Source: Bacillus sp. FJAT-47783
GTDB lineage: Bacteria; Bacillota; Bacilli; Bacillales; Aeribacillaceae
Direction of reading: 5' to 3'
NCBI RefSeq assembly: GCF_022808615.1
Contig: NZ_JAKZKS010000006.1
Location: 62,001-126,000 of the forward strand
Length of the DNA stretch: 64,000 nucleotides
The notes beneath the pieces were generated by a model, which was given only the letters and a program-made list of their open reading frames with translations, ran no database searches and was not told where the DNA came from. A program made the position numbers and the translations under genes. Of this stretch, positions 47,942-56,749 are shown piece by piece (the stretch's first letter is position 1; each line of letters begins with the position of its first letter).

Positions 47942-48004
47942 CTTAATCCCTCTATTTCAGTTCGTATCACTCACATCTTATCACACTGAACAGGGAATGT
48001 ATAT

Positions 48005-48343
48005 TTATTGAGGCTCTTCTATAATACGATCGATAATTCCACTTGTCCGAATATGCTCCTTTGCCTCTTCATCCCCTAATTCATAAATCATTTGATACAC
48101 TTTTTTATTAAGTGAATCAATTGCGTCGTTCTCACGGTCATAATGGTAGCCTACATACGGAACATGTGCTCGAAAAAAGTTTTGCCAACCAGTAGAATGA
48201 ATTTGATCAAAATACTCCCGCAACATTGTTATTTCATCATCTGTAGCTTCAATTTTAAAATCCCACGGTGATGCTGTACGACTTTGGGAAATTTCACCAC
48301 TTGCAACTGATATATAATACGTTTTTTTACGATGATCAACCAT
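48005..48343 (-). CDS. Conserved Bacillaceae protein, often mislabelled hydrolase
   Basis: A 112-residue soluble protein. It starts MVDHRKKTYYISVASGEISQ and has the block SPWDFKIEATDDE, then REYFDQIHSTGWQNFFRAH and PYVGYHYDREND, followed by a helical tail. No catalytic triad or P-loop is visible. I recall similar proteins near ytkD in Bacillaceae, labelled hydrolase without support. I start at ATG 48343, 9 bp after AGAGGGGG; ATG 48349 is also possible, while the 48385 start lies upstream of the ribosome site. Confidence 0.75.
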   Translation of the reverse strand: MVDHRKKTYYISVASGEISQSRTASPWDFKIEATDDEITMLREYFDQIHSTGWQNFFRAHVPYVGYHYDRENDAIDSLNKKVYQMIYELGDEEAKEHIRTSGIIDRIIEEPQ

Positions 48344-48564
48344 GTTCATAAGCCCCCTCTTGCATTCTGTTTTTGTTTTTCCCATTAAGAACTTGAATTA
48401 TTCTTAAGAAAAACACAACCATCTTGATGACAACAGATAAAAACTTCTGCAAAAATTTATTTTTGTTTAAACGTATGAATAAACGATTTTATTCAACATT
48501 ATTAAGAGAAACCATCAGTAACGAATTCAAGTCGGAAAAACGTCACGAAAAGGGAGTTAGTTGA

Positions 48565-48783
48565 ATGAGTATCGTACATGATCAAATAATTCAAGCACTT
48601 GAAACAATGAGAACAGATGAGGAAGACTTAGATGCCATGCTTCTTACGGTATTGCGAAAATTTACGAAACAGCAATTAGTCCATGAATTACAAGCAATGA
48701 CAGACGAACAGCTTCACGTATTGCTTCTACCCTATTTAAAAGAACGAGCGGACGAACTGCTTCTTCAATTTGAAAATGTATAA
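48565..48783 (+). CDS. Small helical hypothetical protein (72 aa)
   Basis: A 72-residue, acidic, almost entirely helical protein with a good ribosome site (AAAAGGGAG before ATG). Composition and pattern (LETMRTDEEDLDAMLLTVL; KFTKQQLVHELQAMTDEQL) suggest a small helical bundle, with no recognisable motif. I do not recognise it. It is convergent with dps and shares its hairpin terminator. Probably a real gene because start, ribosome site and terminator are all in order. Confidence 0.65.
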   Translation: MSIVHDQIIQALETMRTDEEDLDAMLLTVLRKFTKQQLVHELQAMTDEQLHVLLLPYLKERADELLLQFENV

Positions 48784-48785
48784 AA

Positions 48786-48814
48786 AAAGAAGAAAGGGCT
48801 CCCCTTTCTTCTTA
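48786..48814 (-). terminator. Terminator between the 72-aa gene and dps
   Basis: AAGAAGAAAGGG pairs with CCCTTTCTTCTT around a 3-nt loop; on the minus strand seven T follow, so it mainly stops dps, though the hairpin is also downstream of the plus gene. Confidence 0.85.
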
Positions 48815-49255
48815 CTCTCCTAAAAATGATTTTAACATCCAATTATGCTTTTCTAGTGTTTGATGAATACCTAATAGCATATCCCCTGTTGCTTCATCAT
48901 TTGCTTCATCTGCTAACTCCATACCGTTCGATAAATCTTCAATGAGCATCGTAAAATCGTCATGGATTTGTTTCACCATTTGTTCAGCAGACTCATTCCC
49001 TGACGCTTCTTGAATGGAAGAAATCTCTAAGCACTCTTTCATCGTACCGACAGGCTTTCCATTTAAAGCAAGTAAACGTTCAGCTAAATCATCGATATAT
49101 GTCGCAGCCTCTGTGTACAATTCCTCAAATTTGTCATGTAAAACGAAAAAATGCGGTCCCTTTACGTTCCAGTGGTAATTGTGTAATTTCACGTAAAGGA
49201 CAGTCCAATCAGCCACTTGTTTATTCACGACATCTACTAATTGTGATTGTTTCAT
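48812..49255 (-). CDS. dps: Dps-family ferritin-like DNA-protection protein
   Basis: A 147-residue Dps. [26 protein letters not shown] contains the ferroxidase ligands shared between subunits (His in NYHW, His-x3-Asp and Glu further on). Dps dodecamers oxidise and store iron and protect DNA in stress. In B. subtilis the ytkB(dps) gene is under sigma-B; a matching promoter lies upstream here. No clear PerR box was found. Confidence 0.93.
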   Translation of the reverse strand: MKQSQLVDVVNKQVADWTVLYVKLHNYHWNVKGPHFFVLHDKFEELYTEAATYIDDLAERLLALNGKPVGTMKECLEISSIQEASGNESAEQMVKQIHDDFTMLIEDLSNGMELADEANDEATGDMLLGIHQTLEKHNWMLKSFLGE

Positions 49256-49290
49256 TTTGACATTCCTCCTTTTATCGTTTCACTTGTACA

Positions 49291-49315
49291 TTACCCTTTT
49301 TAAAAAAACTGAAAC
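49291..49315 (-). promoter_or_regulatory. Sigma-B-type promoter of dps
   Basis: On the minus strand GTTTCA (49310-49315) and GGGTAA (49291-49296) have a 13-bp spacer, close to the sigma-B consensus GTTTAA-N13/15-GGGTAT. It lies 36 bp before the dps ATG. Confidence 0.75.
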
Positions 49316-49339
49316 GATTATCAGACATCAGGAGAAATG

Positions 49340-50296
49340 TTACTCTACAATTGAAAGACTATCGTATAATTCATACACGTACGGATCACTTGGCTGATTA
49401 ATTTTTGTTAGTTTATCAATGACGATTAAGGGAATCTCGACATCTTGATACGTTGTCGTAGATAAGGTTCCACTTACTTTCACCCATTCATCATTTTGCA
49501 AATGCTTTGCTTCACCAGATGAAGCAATCGTTCCATAAACGGATGCATCTGCCGCACAACATGAAATACCAAATCGAGCGATAACAAATTGATCATCTAT
49601 AAAACCCGGTTCTCGGTAAACAAAGCCTGAATACTCAATTTTTTTGCCGACAAATTCATCTTTCCATTGATCTAAAATGCGTGTAACAGAGATAAAGTTT
49701 TCATCGGTTACTCGAATGACATCACGATCTAGCATTTTCTCTTTTCGTTCTAAGTCTTGCTCTTCAAACATTTTTTTTATGGATTCTCCATTTACTTCTT
49801 GCAAATTATCCGATTGCGCTTTTGCCTCATCCTCCAATTCCTTTAGTACAGCATCTGGATCTTCTAAATATTTTTCTGCTAAATTCGTTTCTTCTTTATC
49901 TTCTCGAACATTGGATTCTTTTGAAGTTGAAGTAACGATATCTGCTTTAAATCCTCTTTTTATCGCAATAGAGCTATCCAAAACGACATTCGGAAGCATA
50001 AATCCAGTAAGAACAGGAAAAATAAATAGCGAGTAAATAAAGATTGCTCTTCCTCTTGTCTTAGGAAGTTCATGTCCTTCACAATCACAAGCTGTTACGT
50101 CATCTGTGTTTTTAGCACGACTTTTCCATATTTGTAAACATCCTAAAATAAAAAAGGTAATGAGACTAAAATAACTGTAAGGGAGCATTTTAGGAGCAAT
50201 ATATTTCGTCATATTCCCTGTCACAATAAGCTTAAACATTAACAATGAAAAGCCAAGTAAAATAACGCCTCTTAGCAATGCATGAGATTGAGTCAT
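49340..50296 (-). CDS. YcgQ-like membrane protein (TIGR03943 family)
   Basis: A 318-residue protein with N-terminal hydrophobic helices (about residues 8-100), a charged middle and a C-terminal beta domain (GFVYREPGFIDDQFVIARFG, CCAADAS). TIGR03943/DUF1980 proteins always pair with a UPF0718/DUF318 permease, as here. The start is ATG 50296 with GGAGGG upstream. It lies 25 bp after the permease gene and behind the same Zur-like box, so zinc handling is likely. B. subtilis homologue YcgQ has no proven function. Confidence 0.85.
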   Translation of the reverse strand: MTQSHALLRGVILLGFSLLMFKLIVTGNMTKYIAPKMLPYSYFSLITFFILGCLQIWKSRAKNTDDVTACDCEGHELPKTRGRAIFIYSLFIFPVLTGFMLPNVVLDSSIAIKRGFKADIVTSTSKESNVREDKEETNLAEKYLEDPDAVLKELEDEAKAQSDNLQEVNGESIKKMFEEQDLERKEKMLDRDVIRVTDENFISVTRILDQWKDEFVGKKIEYSGFVYREPGFIDDQFVIARFGISCCAADASVYGTIASSGEAKHLQNDEWVKVSGTLSTTTYQDVEIPLIVIDKLTKINQPSDPYVYELYDSLSIVE

Positions 50297-50321
50297 GATA
50301 CCCTCCAACTACTCAAATTTT

Positions 50322-51308
50322 TTATCCAAAAATCACAGGATACAATAAGACGGAACAATAAACGACAAGTGTTACAACGAAAACAAATGTAAAAACAAAT
50401 CTCTTTTTAAAATAAGCAAAAAGCAAAATCGTATTTTTTAAATCAATCATTGGTCCATATACTAAGAAAGCAAGTAACGAGTTTGCTGTAAATAAATTAG
50501 AAAAAGAAGATGCAACAAACGCGTCGGCCTCTGAGCATAAGGATAGCACATAGGCAAAAATCATCATTACAAGTGGCGCGAACCATTCATTATTTCCGAT
50601 GCTCGTCAAAATGGTGCGATCTAAAAATGCCTGAAATAAACTAGCGATAAAAGCACCAAAAATTAAATATTTCCCCATATCAAAAAATTCATCGCTAGCA
50701 TGTTGAAGCACGCTCATCCATTTATTTTGACTTCCATGATGATGGTGATGTCGATCAACGTTTTTTAATTGTGGACTGTTTTCAAATAATAAGTAAATGA
50801 TAAATCCTATGACAATCGATAAAACAAAAGCAAGTCCCATTCTTGCGTAGGCTATTTCTACATTTGATTGAAAAGCATAATAAGTTGAGGCAAACACAAC
50901 CGGGTTTAAAATCGGACCTCCAACAAGAAATACAACCCCAAGGTGCACGGGAACGCCTTTTTTTATTAACCTTCTTACAATCGGTACAATGGCACATTCA
51001 CAAACAGGAAAAATGGCCCCTAGCAATGCAGCTGGCAAAATTGCAACAAATGGATTTTTAGGTAAATAACGCTTTACCGTTTCTTCTGATACAAAAATTT
51101 GAATAATAGATGAAACAAATACCCCCAACAAAATAAAAGGAAGTGCTTCTAATACAATACTTAAAAACATGACATGGACACTTTTATAGGAACTAGGTAT
51201 AAAAGAATCAAGTTTAAACAAATCAATAAAGAAAAACGCAAAAAGAAATAGACCTAGTAAAAGATAAGCAACATAATGATTTTTATTATCTTTTTGTAGA
51301 TGTTCCAT
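50322..51308 (-). CDS. YcgR-like permease (UPF0718/DUF318)
   Basis: A 328-residue membrane protein with about eight helices. Family hallmarks are FPVCECAIVPIVRRLIKKG near residue 100 and LCSEADAFVASSF in the second half, both with Cys, and a His-rich cytoplasmic loop (DRHHHHHGS) between repeats. These suit a metal or metal-chelate permease. GGAGATG precedes the ATG. A Zur-like operator lies 30 bp upstream, which points to induction under zinc limitation. Substrate not known. Confidence 0.85.
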   Translation of the reverse strand: MEHLQKDNKNHYVAYLLLGLFLFAFFFIDLFKLDSFIPSSYKSVHVMFLSIVLEALPFILLGVFVSSIIQIFVSEETVKRYLPKNPFVAILPAALLGAIFPVCECAIVPIVRRLIKKGVPVHLGVVFLVGGPILNPVVFASTYYAFQSNVEIAYARMGLAFVLSIVIGFIIYLLFENSPQLKNVDRHHHHHGSQNKWMSVLQHASDEFFDMGKYLIFGAFIASLFQAFLDRTILTSIGNNEWFAPLVMMIFAYVLSLCSEADAFVASSFSNLFTANSLLAFLVYGPMIDLKNTILLFAYFKKRFVFTFVFVVTLVVYCSVLLYPVIFG

Positions 51309-51336
51309 CGTTCATCTCCTATTGTTTCACAATCTT

Positions 51337-51357
51337 TTATCGTAACAATTACGATTT
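51337..51357 (-). promoter_or_regulatory. Zur-type operator before the ycgR/ycgQ-like pair
   Basis: On the minus strand AAATCGTAATTGTTACGATAA matches the Bacillus Zur consensus AAATCGTAATNATTACGATTT at nearly every position. It lies about 30 bp upstream of the permease ATG. Confidence 0.8.
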
Positions 51358-51413
51358 ACTATCCAAATTTATCTCAACTTTTCTATTCCGTCAAGATTAT
51401 TTCCCAACAATAT

Positions 51414-51441
51414 AAGGGGATTCTATCATGAGAATCCCCTT
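51414..51441. terminator. Hairpin downstream of luxS
   Basis: AAGGGGATTCT and AGAATCCCCTT form a perfect stem 9 bp after the luxS stop. The T-run is poor on both strands, so it may be a weak terminator. Confidence 0.6.
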
Positions 51442-51449
51442 ATCGAACA

Positions 51450-51923
51450 TTATCCAAAAACCTTTTCTAAATCCTCTTTACTTTGCTCTAACCAGAAACG
51501 CATTAATCGTTTCGCACCTTCTAGATCATGGAGCTTCGCTTGCCCGCATTGACGCTCATTCGCTGCCGGTATTTCTGAAACGACAATTGCTTCTTTGATG
51601 GTGTCTTCTAATAAATCAATAATTTCCCGTACTGTCGGTTCACCACTTACAACTAAATAAAAGCCTGTTTGACACCCCATTGGCGAAACATCAATGATAT
51701 CAAAATGATCATATTTTTCTACATGCTTTCGAATATTAAACGCTAATAAATGTTCTAATGTATGAATCGCATCAGGCTTCATTGCTTGCTGATTCGGCTG
51801 ACAAAATCGAATGTCAAACTTATTGACAACCCCATCCGTACCAACTCGATGCACGCCACAGTGTCGAACATATGGTGCTTTTACAGCATTATGATCCAAT
51901 TCAAAGCTTTCTACTGAAGGCAT
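51450..51923 (-). CDS. luxS: S-ribosylhomocysteine lyase
   Basis: A 157-residue LuxS that cleaves S-ribosylhomocysteine to homocysteine and DPD, the AI-2 precursor. The metal site shows HTLEH (His54, His58) and the later Cys in [19 protein letters not shown] carries the catalytic Cys. It works with MetK in the activated methyl cycle (metK lies 12 kb away). A ribosome site precedes ATG 51923. Monocistronic. Confidence 0.96.
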   Translation of the reverse strand: MPSVESFELDHNAVKAPYVRHCGVHRVGTDGVVNKFDIRFCQPNQQAMKPDAIHTLEHLLAFNIRKHVEKYDHFDIIDVSPMGCQTGFYLVVSGEPTVREIIDLLEDTIKEAIVVSEIPAANERQCGQAKLHDLEGAKRLMRFWLEQSKEDLEKVFG

Positions 51924-52071
51924 TTTATCACTCCTTACCTTTTATTCCTTCTAAATGTATCTTACTATAAATTCCGATAAATTTCATCAACTTTATTGGA
52001 ATTCCAAAATTGTGACTTATACAGCATTTCTTGCTAAAATAGAAACATAATACGAAGATGAGGAGACCATT

Positions 52072-52302
52072 ATGAAGAAAGTACTTATCTTGTTTATTTA
52101 TTTCTACCAAAAAGTGATTTCTCCTTTAAAACCACCAACCTGCCGTTTTTATCCGACATGCTCACAATATGGTAAGGAAGCGATCGAGCGCTATGGAGCT
52201 CTTAAGGGCGGCTTGTTAACGATAAAACGTTTATTAAAATGTCACCCATTTCATCCAGGTGGCATTGATCCAGTACCCGAAAAAAGTCAGAAAAAAACAT
52301 AA
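52072..52302 (+). CDS. yidD: YidD-type membrane protein insertion factor
   Basis: A 76-residue YidD-family protein (B. subtilis YtjA). It has a short amphipathic N-terminus, then the signature [15 protein letters not shown] and [13 protein letters not shown]. It assists membrane protein insertion at the inner membrane. GAGGAG precedes the ATG at suitable distance. The position after luxS matches ytjB(luxS)-ytjA in B. subtilis. Confidence 0.93.
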   Translation: MKKVLILFIYFYQKVISPLKPPTCRFYPTCSQYGKEAIERYGALKGGLLTIKRLLKCHPFHPGGIDPVPEKSQKKT

Positions 52303-52346
52303 TTTCATTTTCCTCTTGTATTTTCACTTAAAATCGAATACGATAT

Positions 52347-52403
52347 AAATCGTAATCGTTTTGATTTGTTTTTTTGTTATTTAAATCGTAATTATTACGA
52401 TAA
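52347..52403 (+). promoter_or_regulatory. Two Zur-type operators before the zinc-binding lipoprotein
   Basis: AAATCGTAATTATTACGATAA (52383-52403) matches the Zur consensus almost perfectly. AAATCGTAATCGTTTTGATTT (52347-52367) is a second, weaker copy in the same orientation, 36 bp upstream centre to centre. They flank the region where the promoter must lie. Confidence 0.85.
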
Positions 52404-52437
52404 CTTCTATAAGGGACTGTTTGAAAGGAGTTCGACG

Positions 52438-53427
52438 ATGAAAAGAAAATTTTCTTTATTTTTACCGATTATGTTCATTGTAATAGCTGGGTTAATCGGT
52501 TGTTCGAGTGATTCTACAAGTACGGATACGGAAGATTCAATCCAAATTTACACAACGATTTTCCCACTAGAAGATTTCACAAAAAAAATTGGGGGTGATC
52601 ACGTTTCTGTAAAAAGTGTTTACCCACCAAGTGCAGACGCACACACTTATGAACCTTCAACAAAACAAATGGTCGAGTTAGCTGAAGCAGATTTATTTAT
52701 TTATACAGGTATCGGATTAGAAGGCTTTGCTGAAAAAGCTCATGAAACGTTAGAAGCAGAAAATGTTCCCATTTTAAAGGCTGGAGAAGGTATTTCTCTT
52801 CAAAAATCTACTCATGATCATGAACATGAAGGTGAGCATGCTGAAGAGAATGCGCATGATCATGAACATGGGGAAGAAGATAAAGATGATCACGCTCATG
52901 ATGTAGATCCACATATTTGGCTCGATCCAATTCTTGCAGAACAACTAGCGGAAAACATTAAAAACAAGCTTGTTGAATTAAAACCTGAAGCAGCTGAAGA
53001 ATTCGAAAACAACTTTAAAGAACTTCAAAACCAGTTTCATGACTTAGATACAGAAATGAAGGAAGTCATCCATCAAGCAGAACAAAAAGAAATTGTCGTT
53101 TCGCACGCAGCCTATGGGTATTGGGAAAAGCGTTACGGGTTAAAACAAATAAGTATCTCAGGGCTTTCACCAACAGAAGAGCCTTCTCAAAAAGAATTAG
53201 CAAATATCATTGAGCTTGCTAAAGAACATAACATTCAATATGTAATATTTGAACAAAATGTATCGAATAAGGTAGCAGATATTGTTCAAAGGGAATTACA
53301 TGCAAAAACGCTCACTTTTCATAATTTAGAATCCATAACAGAAGAGCAATATAATAGCGGTGAAGATTATTTCAGTTTAATGAATGAAAACATTGAAACA
53401 TTACGAACTGCTTTAGAAGCTAAATAG
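52438..53427 (+). CDS. znuA: Zinc-binding ABC lipoprotein (ZnuA/AdcA type), orphan
   Basis: A 329-residue cluster A-I metal-binding lipoprotein. Signal peptide with lipobox VIAGLIGC. Metal ligands are expected at His in PSADAHTYEPS, in DPHIWLDP and in VVSHAAYGY. A long His/Asp/Glu-rich loop (residues ~122-155, many HDHEH repeats) marks zinc specificity. I start at ATG 52438, after AAAGGAG; the frame to 52366 contains the Zur box. No permease or ATPase genes adjoin, so partners must be elsewhere. Confidence 0.9.
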   Translation: MKRKFSLFLPIMFIVIAGLIGCSSDSTSTDTEDSIQIYTTIFPLEDFTKKIGGDHVSVKSVYPPSADAHTYEPSTKQMVELAEADLFIYTGIGLEGFAEKAHETLEAENVPILKAGEGISLQKSTHDHEHEGEHAEENAHDHEHGEEDKDDHAHDVDPHIWLDPILAEQLAENIKNKLVELKPEAAEEFENNFKELQNQFHDLDTEMKEVIHQAEQKEIVVSHAAYGYWEKRYGLKQISISGLSPTEEPSQKELANIIELAKEHNIQYVIFEQNVSNKVADIVQRELHAKTLTFHNLESITEEQYNSGEDYFSLMNENIETLRTALEAK

Positions 53428-53456
53428 ACAATGGGATTTTCCATTGTCTATTTTTT
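53424..53456 (+). terminator. Terminator of the zinc-binding lipoprotein gene
   Basis: TAGACAATGG and CCATTGTCTA pair perfectly around a short loop and are followed by six T; the stem begins at the stop codon. Confidence 0.88.
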
Positions 53457-53526
53457 GCATAAAAACATCAAAAAAAGAAAGGATATATTTTGTACTTCGA
53501 ATTCTTCATCAACTAGGAGGATGGGC

Positions 53527-53727
53527 ATGGAGAACTTAATTCAAACCTTTCAAAAAGAGCTTCATAAAGCAAATGAGGAAGCTTTCAAATCTTACATACA
53601 ATCGTTTTTAAACCTTTGGAGCTACGAATACAACTCAATGGCCAATATACCGCCTCAAATCGAAAAACATCTATATTTAAGTGATTACGATATTGTAATG
53701 GATGAAGAAAGAGACTTCCCATACTGA
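53527..53727 (+). CDS. Small hypothetical protein (66 aa)
   Basis: A 66-residue protein with a very good ribosome site (CTAGGAGG, 6 bp before ATG 53527). The sequence is aromatic-rich and partly helical (FQKELHKANEEAFKSYIQSF; FLNLWSYEYNSM), ending DEERDFPY. I do not recognise a family. The frame extends to 53431 without a start signal. It lies alone between two terminators, so it is probably its own unit. Confidence 0.65.
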   Translation: MENLIQTFQKELHKANEEAFKSYIQSFLNLWSYEYNSMANIPPQIEKHLYLSDYDIVMDEERDFPY

Positions 53728-53746
53728 AATGGTATCATTTAAAGAG

Positions 53747-53786
53747 AAAAAAAGGAGACTACATTGGGGATTAGGTCTCCTTTTTA
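53747..53786. terminator. Bidirectional terminator between the 66-aa gene and mntD
   Basis: AAAAAGGAGAC and GTCTCCTTTTT are perfect inverted arms with T-runs on both sides, for converging genes. Confidence 0.88.
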
Positions 53787-54674
53787 TCCCCTTTCTACTG
53801 TTGCACGAACATTCCGTTTTGCTAACCATTTTCCTAATAAACCATTTGTAGGTGAGAAGAGAAACGCTAAGGCAAACAATATACCCGTTGCACTTGCCAT
53901 CGCACCTGATATTGAAACATTTAAAAAGCTTGCACTGTAATAACCGATAAATGCGGACAACACTCCGATTAAAACACTAAGCCAAAGCATGTGAATAAGT
54001 CGATCTGTTAATAAATAAGCGGTAGATGCAGGCACGATAATCATCGCTACAACTAAAATTGCTCCAACACTATCGAATGAAGCAACCGCCGTTAATGAAA
54101 GCATCGTCATTTGTAAGTAGTGAAAAAATGTAACGGGAATTCCAATGGCCAGAGCCATTTCTGGATCAAATGCCGATATTTTAAATTCCTTGTAAAATAA
54201 AGCCGTTAAAATAATGTTCATCATTAGGACAAACCCTAATATCCATACAGCTTGAGGACCTAAATCTATCCCTCCAATTTCAAGGGTATCCCAAGGAATG
54301 AACGTAATTTCTCCCATTAAGGCGTGATCTACATCTAGGTGAACATTGCCTCCATAAAGAGATAATAAAATAACCCCGACTGCAAATAAAAACGTAAAAA
54401 CTACCCCAATCGCTGCATCGGATTGCACGCCACGATTGCTGAGGAGTTGAACGAATAAAGTGGTAAGTAATCCAACAATTCCGGCACCGATTAACATATA
54501 AATACTTCCTAAAGATTGGCTTATAAAATAAGCCCCCACAATCCCAAGTAACACACTATGGCTAATGGCATCTGATAGCATTGCCATTTTCCTTAATACT
54601 AAGAAGGTACCAACTAATGCACAACTAGCTCCGACTAATGAAGCGGTTAGTAATATCCATGCTTCATAACTCAT
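53784..54674 (-). CDS. mntD: Manganese ABC transporter permease MntD
   Basis: A 296-residue ABC-3 family permease with about eight helices. It starts YEAWILLTASLVGASCALVG and includes the SDAISHSVLLGIVGAYF segment that faces the ATPase. The length equals B. subtilis MntD (295). The start shares one base with the mntC stop (TAATG), so translation is coupled. Zinc-type ABC-3 permeases look alike; the manganese call rests on the operon and the MntR box. Confidence 0.9.
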   Translation of the reverse strand: MSYEAWILLTASLVGASCALVGTFLVLRKMAMLSDAISHSVLLGIVGAYFISQSLGSIYMLIGAGIVGLLTTLFVQLLSNRGVQSDAAIGVVFTFLFAVGVILLSLYGGNVHLDVDHALMGEITFIPWDTLEIGGIDLGPQAVWILGFVLMMNIILTALFYKEFKISAFDPEMALAIGIPVTFFHYLQMTMLSLTAVASFDSVGAILVVAMIIVPASTAYLLTDRLIHMLWLSVLIGVLSAFIGYYSASFLNVSISGAMASATGILFALAFLFSPTNGLLGKWLAKRNVRATVERG

Positions 54675-55972
54675 TAAATATACACCTTCTTCTCTTTCAA
54701 TCTTGGGGAATGTGGAGCGAGTAATGGTACACGTTCATGAAGCTTCATTAACTTAAAAAGATGCTCTTGTTCCTGTTCTGTTAACAAATCGACATGAAAT
54801 TCTTTATTGTTTACAGCCCCTTGAAATTCCAACTCATGCATTAAATACGTCTCGTATAAGCGTTGTTCTAATGTTAAGTCGTACGCAACAGCTAACCCCG
54901 TCTCCGTCAATACAATTTGATTATTTTCAATGGTTGCATACCCCTTATTTGTGACTTCCTTCACTACATATTTACGGAGTGTTGGAGCTATTTTCCTTCT
55001 ATTGAGTACATCTTCCAATATAAAATCTGCTCCAAACCGACTTTTTTCCGTTAAGTCATATAAAGAAAGGAGAAATTGCTCTATAGCTGTTCTCTTCCGT
55101 AACTTCATATGCTTAATAAATGCTTGAAGCAAACCCCTTTTCGGTGCGAAAACGAGCGAAAACAAAAATATACTTGTCGCTGCCACGATAATGAGAGGGC
55201 CTGTTGGAAGACCAGCCGTTGTCGTGCTTATAAGTGTCCCTAATCCTCCTGAAATGGCGCCAATTCCACCAGCAATAATGATCATCAAGCTCAAGCTATC
55301 TGTCCAATACCGTGCGGCAATCGCTGGTGTAATAAGCATCGCCGCCATTAACACAACACCTACTGCTTGCAAGCCAATCACAACCGCCAGTACAATCATT
55401 AAGATTAAGAGGTTATCGAACCACTTAACAGGTATTCCTAACCCTTTTGCAAAGCCTTTATCAAATGTAATAAGTTTAAATTCTTTGAAGAAAAGCATTG
55501 TTGCAATAAGCAATATACCGGAAATGGACGAAATCAACATGACATCGGAACGAACGAGCGAAGCCGCTTGCCCAAAAATAAAATCATCTAAACCACTTTT
55601 ATTCCCAGTACTTTCATTTTGGATGTACGTTAGGAGGACAATGCCCAATCCAAAGAAAACAGACAAAACGAGTCCTATAGCCGAATCTTCTTTAATTCTA
55701 GACTTATTAACAATTAAATGAATAAGCCAAGTAGAAATAAATCCTGATATTGCCGCTCCAACCGTAAACCAAAACAACGATTTCGTCCCGTACAGTAAGA
55801 AGGCGATACACACACCAGGTAAAGCAGCATGTGCCATCGCATCGCCTATTAAACTTTGCTTCCTTAATAACGCAAAGCTGCCTACTACACCGCTTGCAAT
55901 TCCTAACAGAACGGTCCCAAACAGTACCCATTGTGTGTTTGGATCTTGCAACTGCAATATCAAATCATTCAT
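54674..55972 (-). CDS. mntC: Manganese ABC transporter permease MntC with DtxR-like tail
   Basis: A 432-residue protein: residues 1-285 are an ABC-3 permease (GVVGSFALLRKQSLIGDAMAHA at the start), and residues ~290-432 are a soluble domain like DtxR/MntR regulators, with a winged-helix segment (FILEDVLNRRKIAPTLRKY, KGYATIENNQIVLTETGLAVA). The same build and length occur in B. subtilis MntC. The tail may sense metal or just stabilise the complex; unknown. I prefer ATG 55972 over 55978 on spacing to GGGAG. Overlaps mntB by 8 bp. Confidence 0.9.
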   Translation of the reverse strand: MNDLILQLQDPNTQWVLFGTVLLGIASGVVGSFALLRKQSLIGDAMAHAALPGVCIAFLLYGTKSLFWFTVGAAISGFISTWLIHLIVNKSRIKEDSAIGLVLSVFFGLGIVLLTYIQNESTGNKSGLDDFIFGQAASLVRSDVMLISSISGILLIATMLFFKEFKLITFDKGFAKGLGIPVKWFDNLLILMIVLAVVIGLQAVGVVLMAAMLITPAIAARYWTDSLSLMIIIAGGIGAISGGLGTLISTTTAGLPTGPLIIVAATSIFLFSLVFAPKRGLLQAFIKHMKLRKRTAIEQFLLSLYDLTEKSRFGADFILEDVLNRRKIAPTLRKYVVKEVTNKGYATIENNQIVLTETGLAVAYDLTLEQRLYETYLMHELEFQGAVNNKEFHVDLLTEQEQEHLFKLMKLHERVPLLAPHSPRLKEKKVYI

Positions 55973-56738
55973 GATCATTCACTCCCACTATTCCTTTACG
56001 AGTGTCGGGCGGTCCCTGCAAAAATGCGAGTTTTCCACCGTACGTTTTTTGCAAGTTATCAAGATTAAACACTTTATCCGTTTCCCCAAAAGCAACGACT
56101 CTCATATTTAACAAAAGAACCCAATCAAAATATTCTTCTACTGTTTGCAAGTCGTGATGGACAACTAATACTGTTTTCCCTCTCTCTTTTAATTCATTTA
56201 ATAGGGCAATAATCGCTTTTTCTGTCGCGGCATCAACCCCAACAAATGGCTCATCCATAAAGTACAGGTCAGCATCTTGAGCTAAAGCTCTTGCTAAAAA
56301 GACACGCTGTTGTTGCCCCCCTGAAAGCTGACTAATTTGCCTGTTAGCATATTCAAGCATTCCTACTTTATCTAAGCATGCTTTTGCCATTTCAATGTCT
56401 TCCTTCTTCGGTCGTTTAATCCAACCAACATGGCCGTAGCGCCCCATCGTAACAACGTCTAATGCGTTTGTCGGAAAATCCCAATCGACCGTTCCTCGTT
56501 GTGGAACATAGCCAATCCGTTTTAATTGTTTTTTATACGTACTTCCGAAAAATTCAATCGTTCCAGATGCTTTCGGAACTAATCCTAATATCGTTTTAAT
56601 CAGTGTCGACTTTCCAGCACCATTCGGTCCTACAATCCCAATAAGCTTCCCTTCAGGCACGGTAAAGCTAACTTCTTGGAGCACCGGTTTTTTATGATAG
56701 GCAACCGTTATGTTCTCAACCGAAAGTGGATGTGCCAC
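55965..56738 (-). CDS. mntB: Manganese ABC transporter ATPase MntB
   Basis: A 257-residue ATPase with Walker A GPNGAGKSTLI, signature [15 protein letters not shown], Walker B LYFMDEPFVGVD and switch His in VLVVHHDLQ. The pattern is that of cluster A-I (Mn/Zn) importers. It lies 11 bp after mntA. B. subtilis MntB is of similar length. The end overlaps mntC by 8 bp. Confidence 0.93.
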   Translation of the reverse strand: MAHPLSVENITVAYHKKPVLQEVSFTVPEGKLIGIVGPNGAGKSTLIKTILGLVPKASGTIEFFGSTYKKQLKRIGYVPQRGTVDWDFPTNALDVVTMGRYGHVGWIKRPKKEDIEMAKACLDKVGMLEYANRQISQLSGGQQQRVFLARALAQDADLYFMDEPFVGVDAATEKAIIALLNELKERGKTVLVVHHDLQTVEEYFDWVLLLNMRVVAFGETDKVFNLDNLQKTYGGKLAFLQGPPDTRKGIVGVNDHE

Positions 56739-56749
56739 TACAATCCCTC

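Noticed and set aside
48465-48500. Sigma-B promoter before the 72-aa gene (GTTTAA near 48467)
   Set aside because: No GGGTAT-like -10 element at the right spacing.
55191-55721. 176-residue plus-strand frame
   Set aside because: It is a mirror of mntC, caused by the base composition of a hydrophobic gene; no ribosome site.
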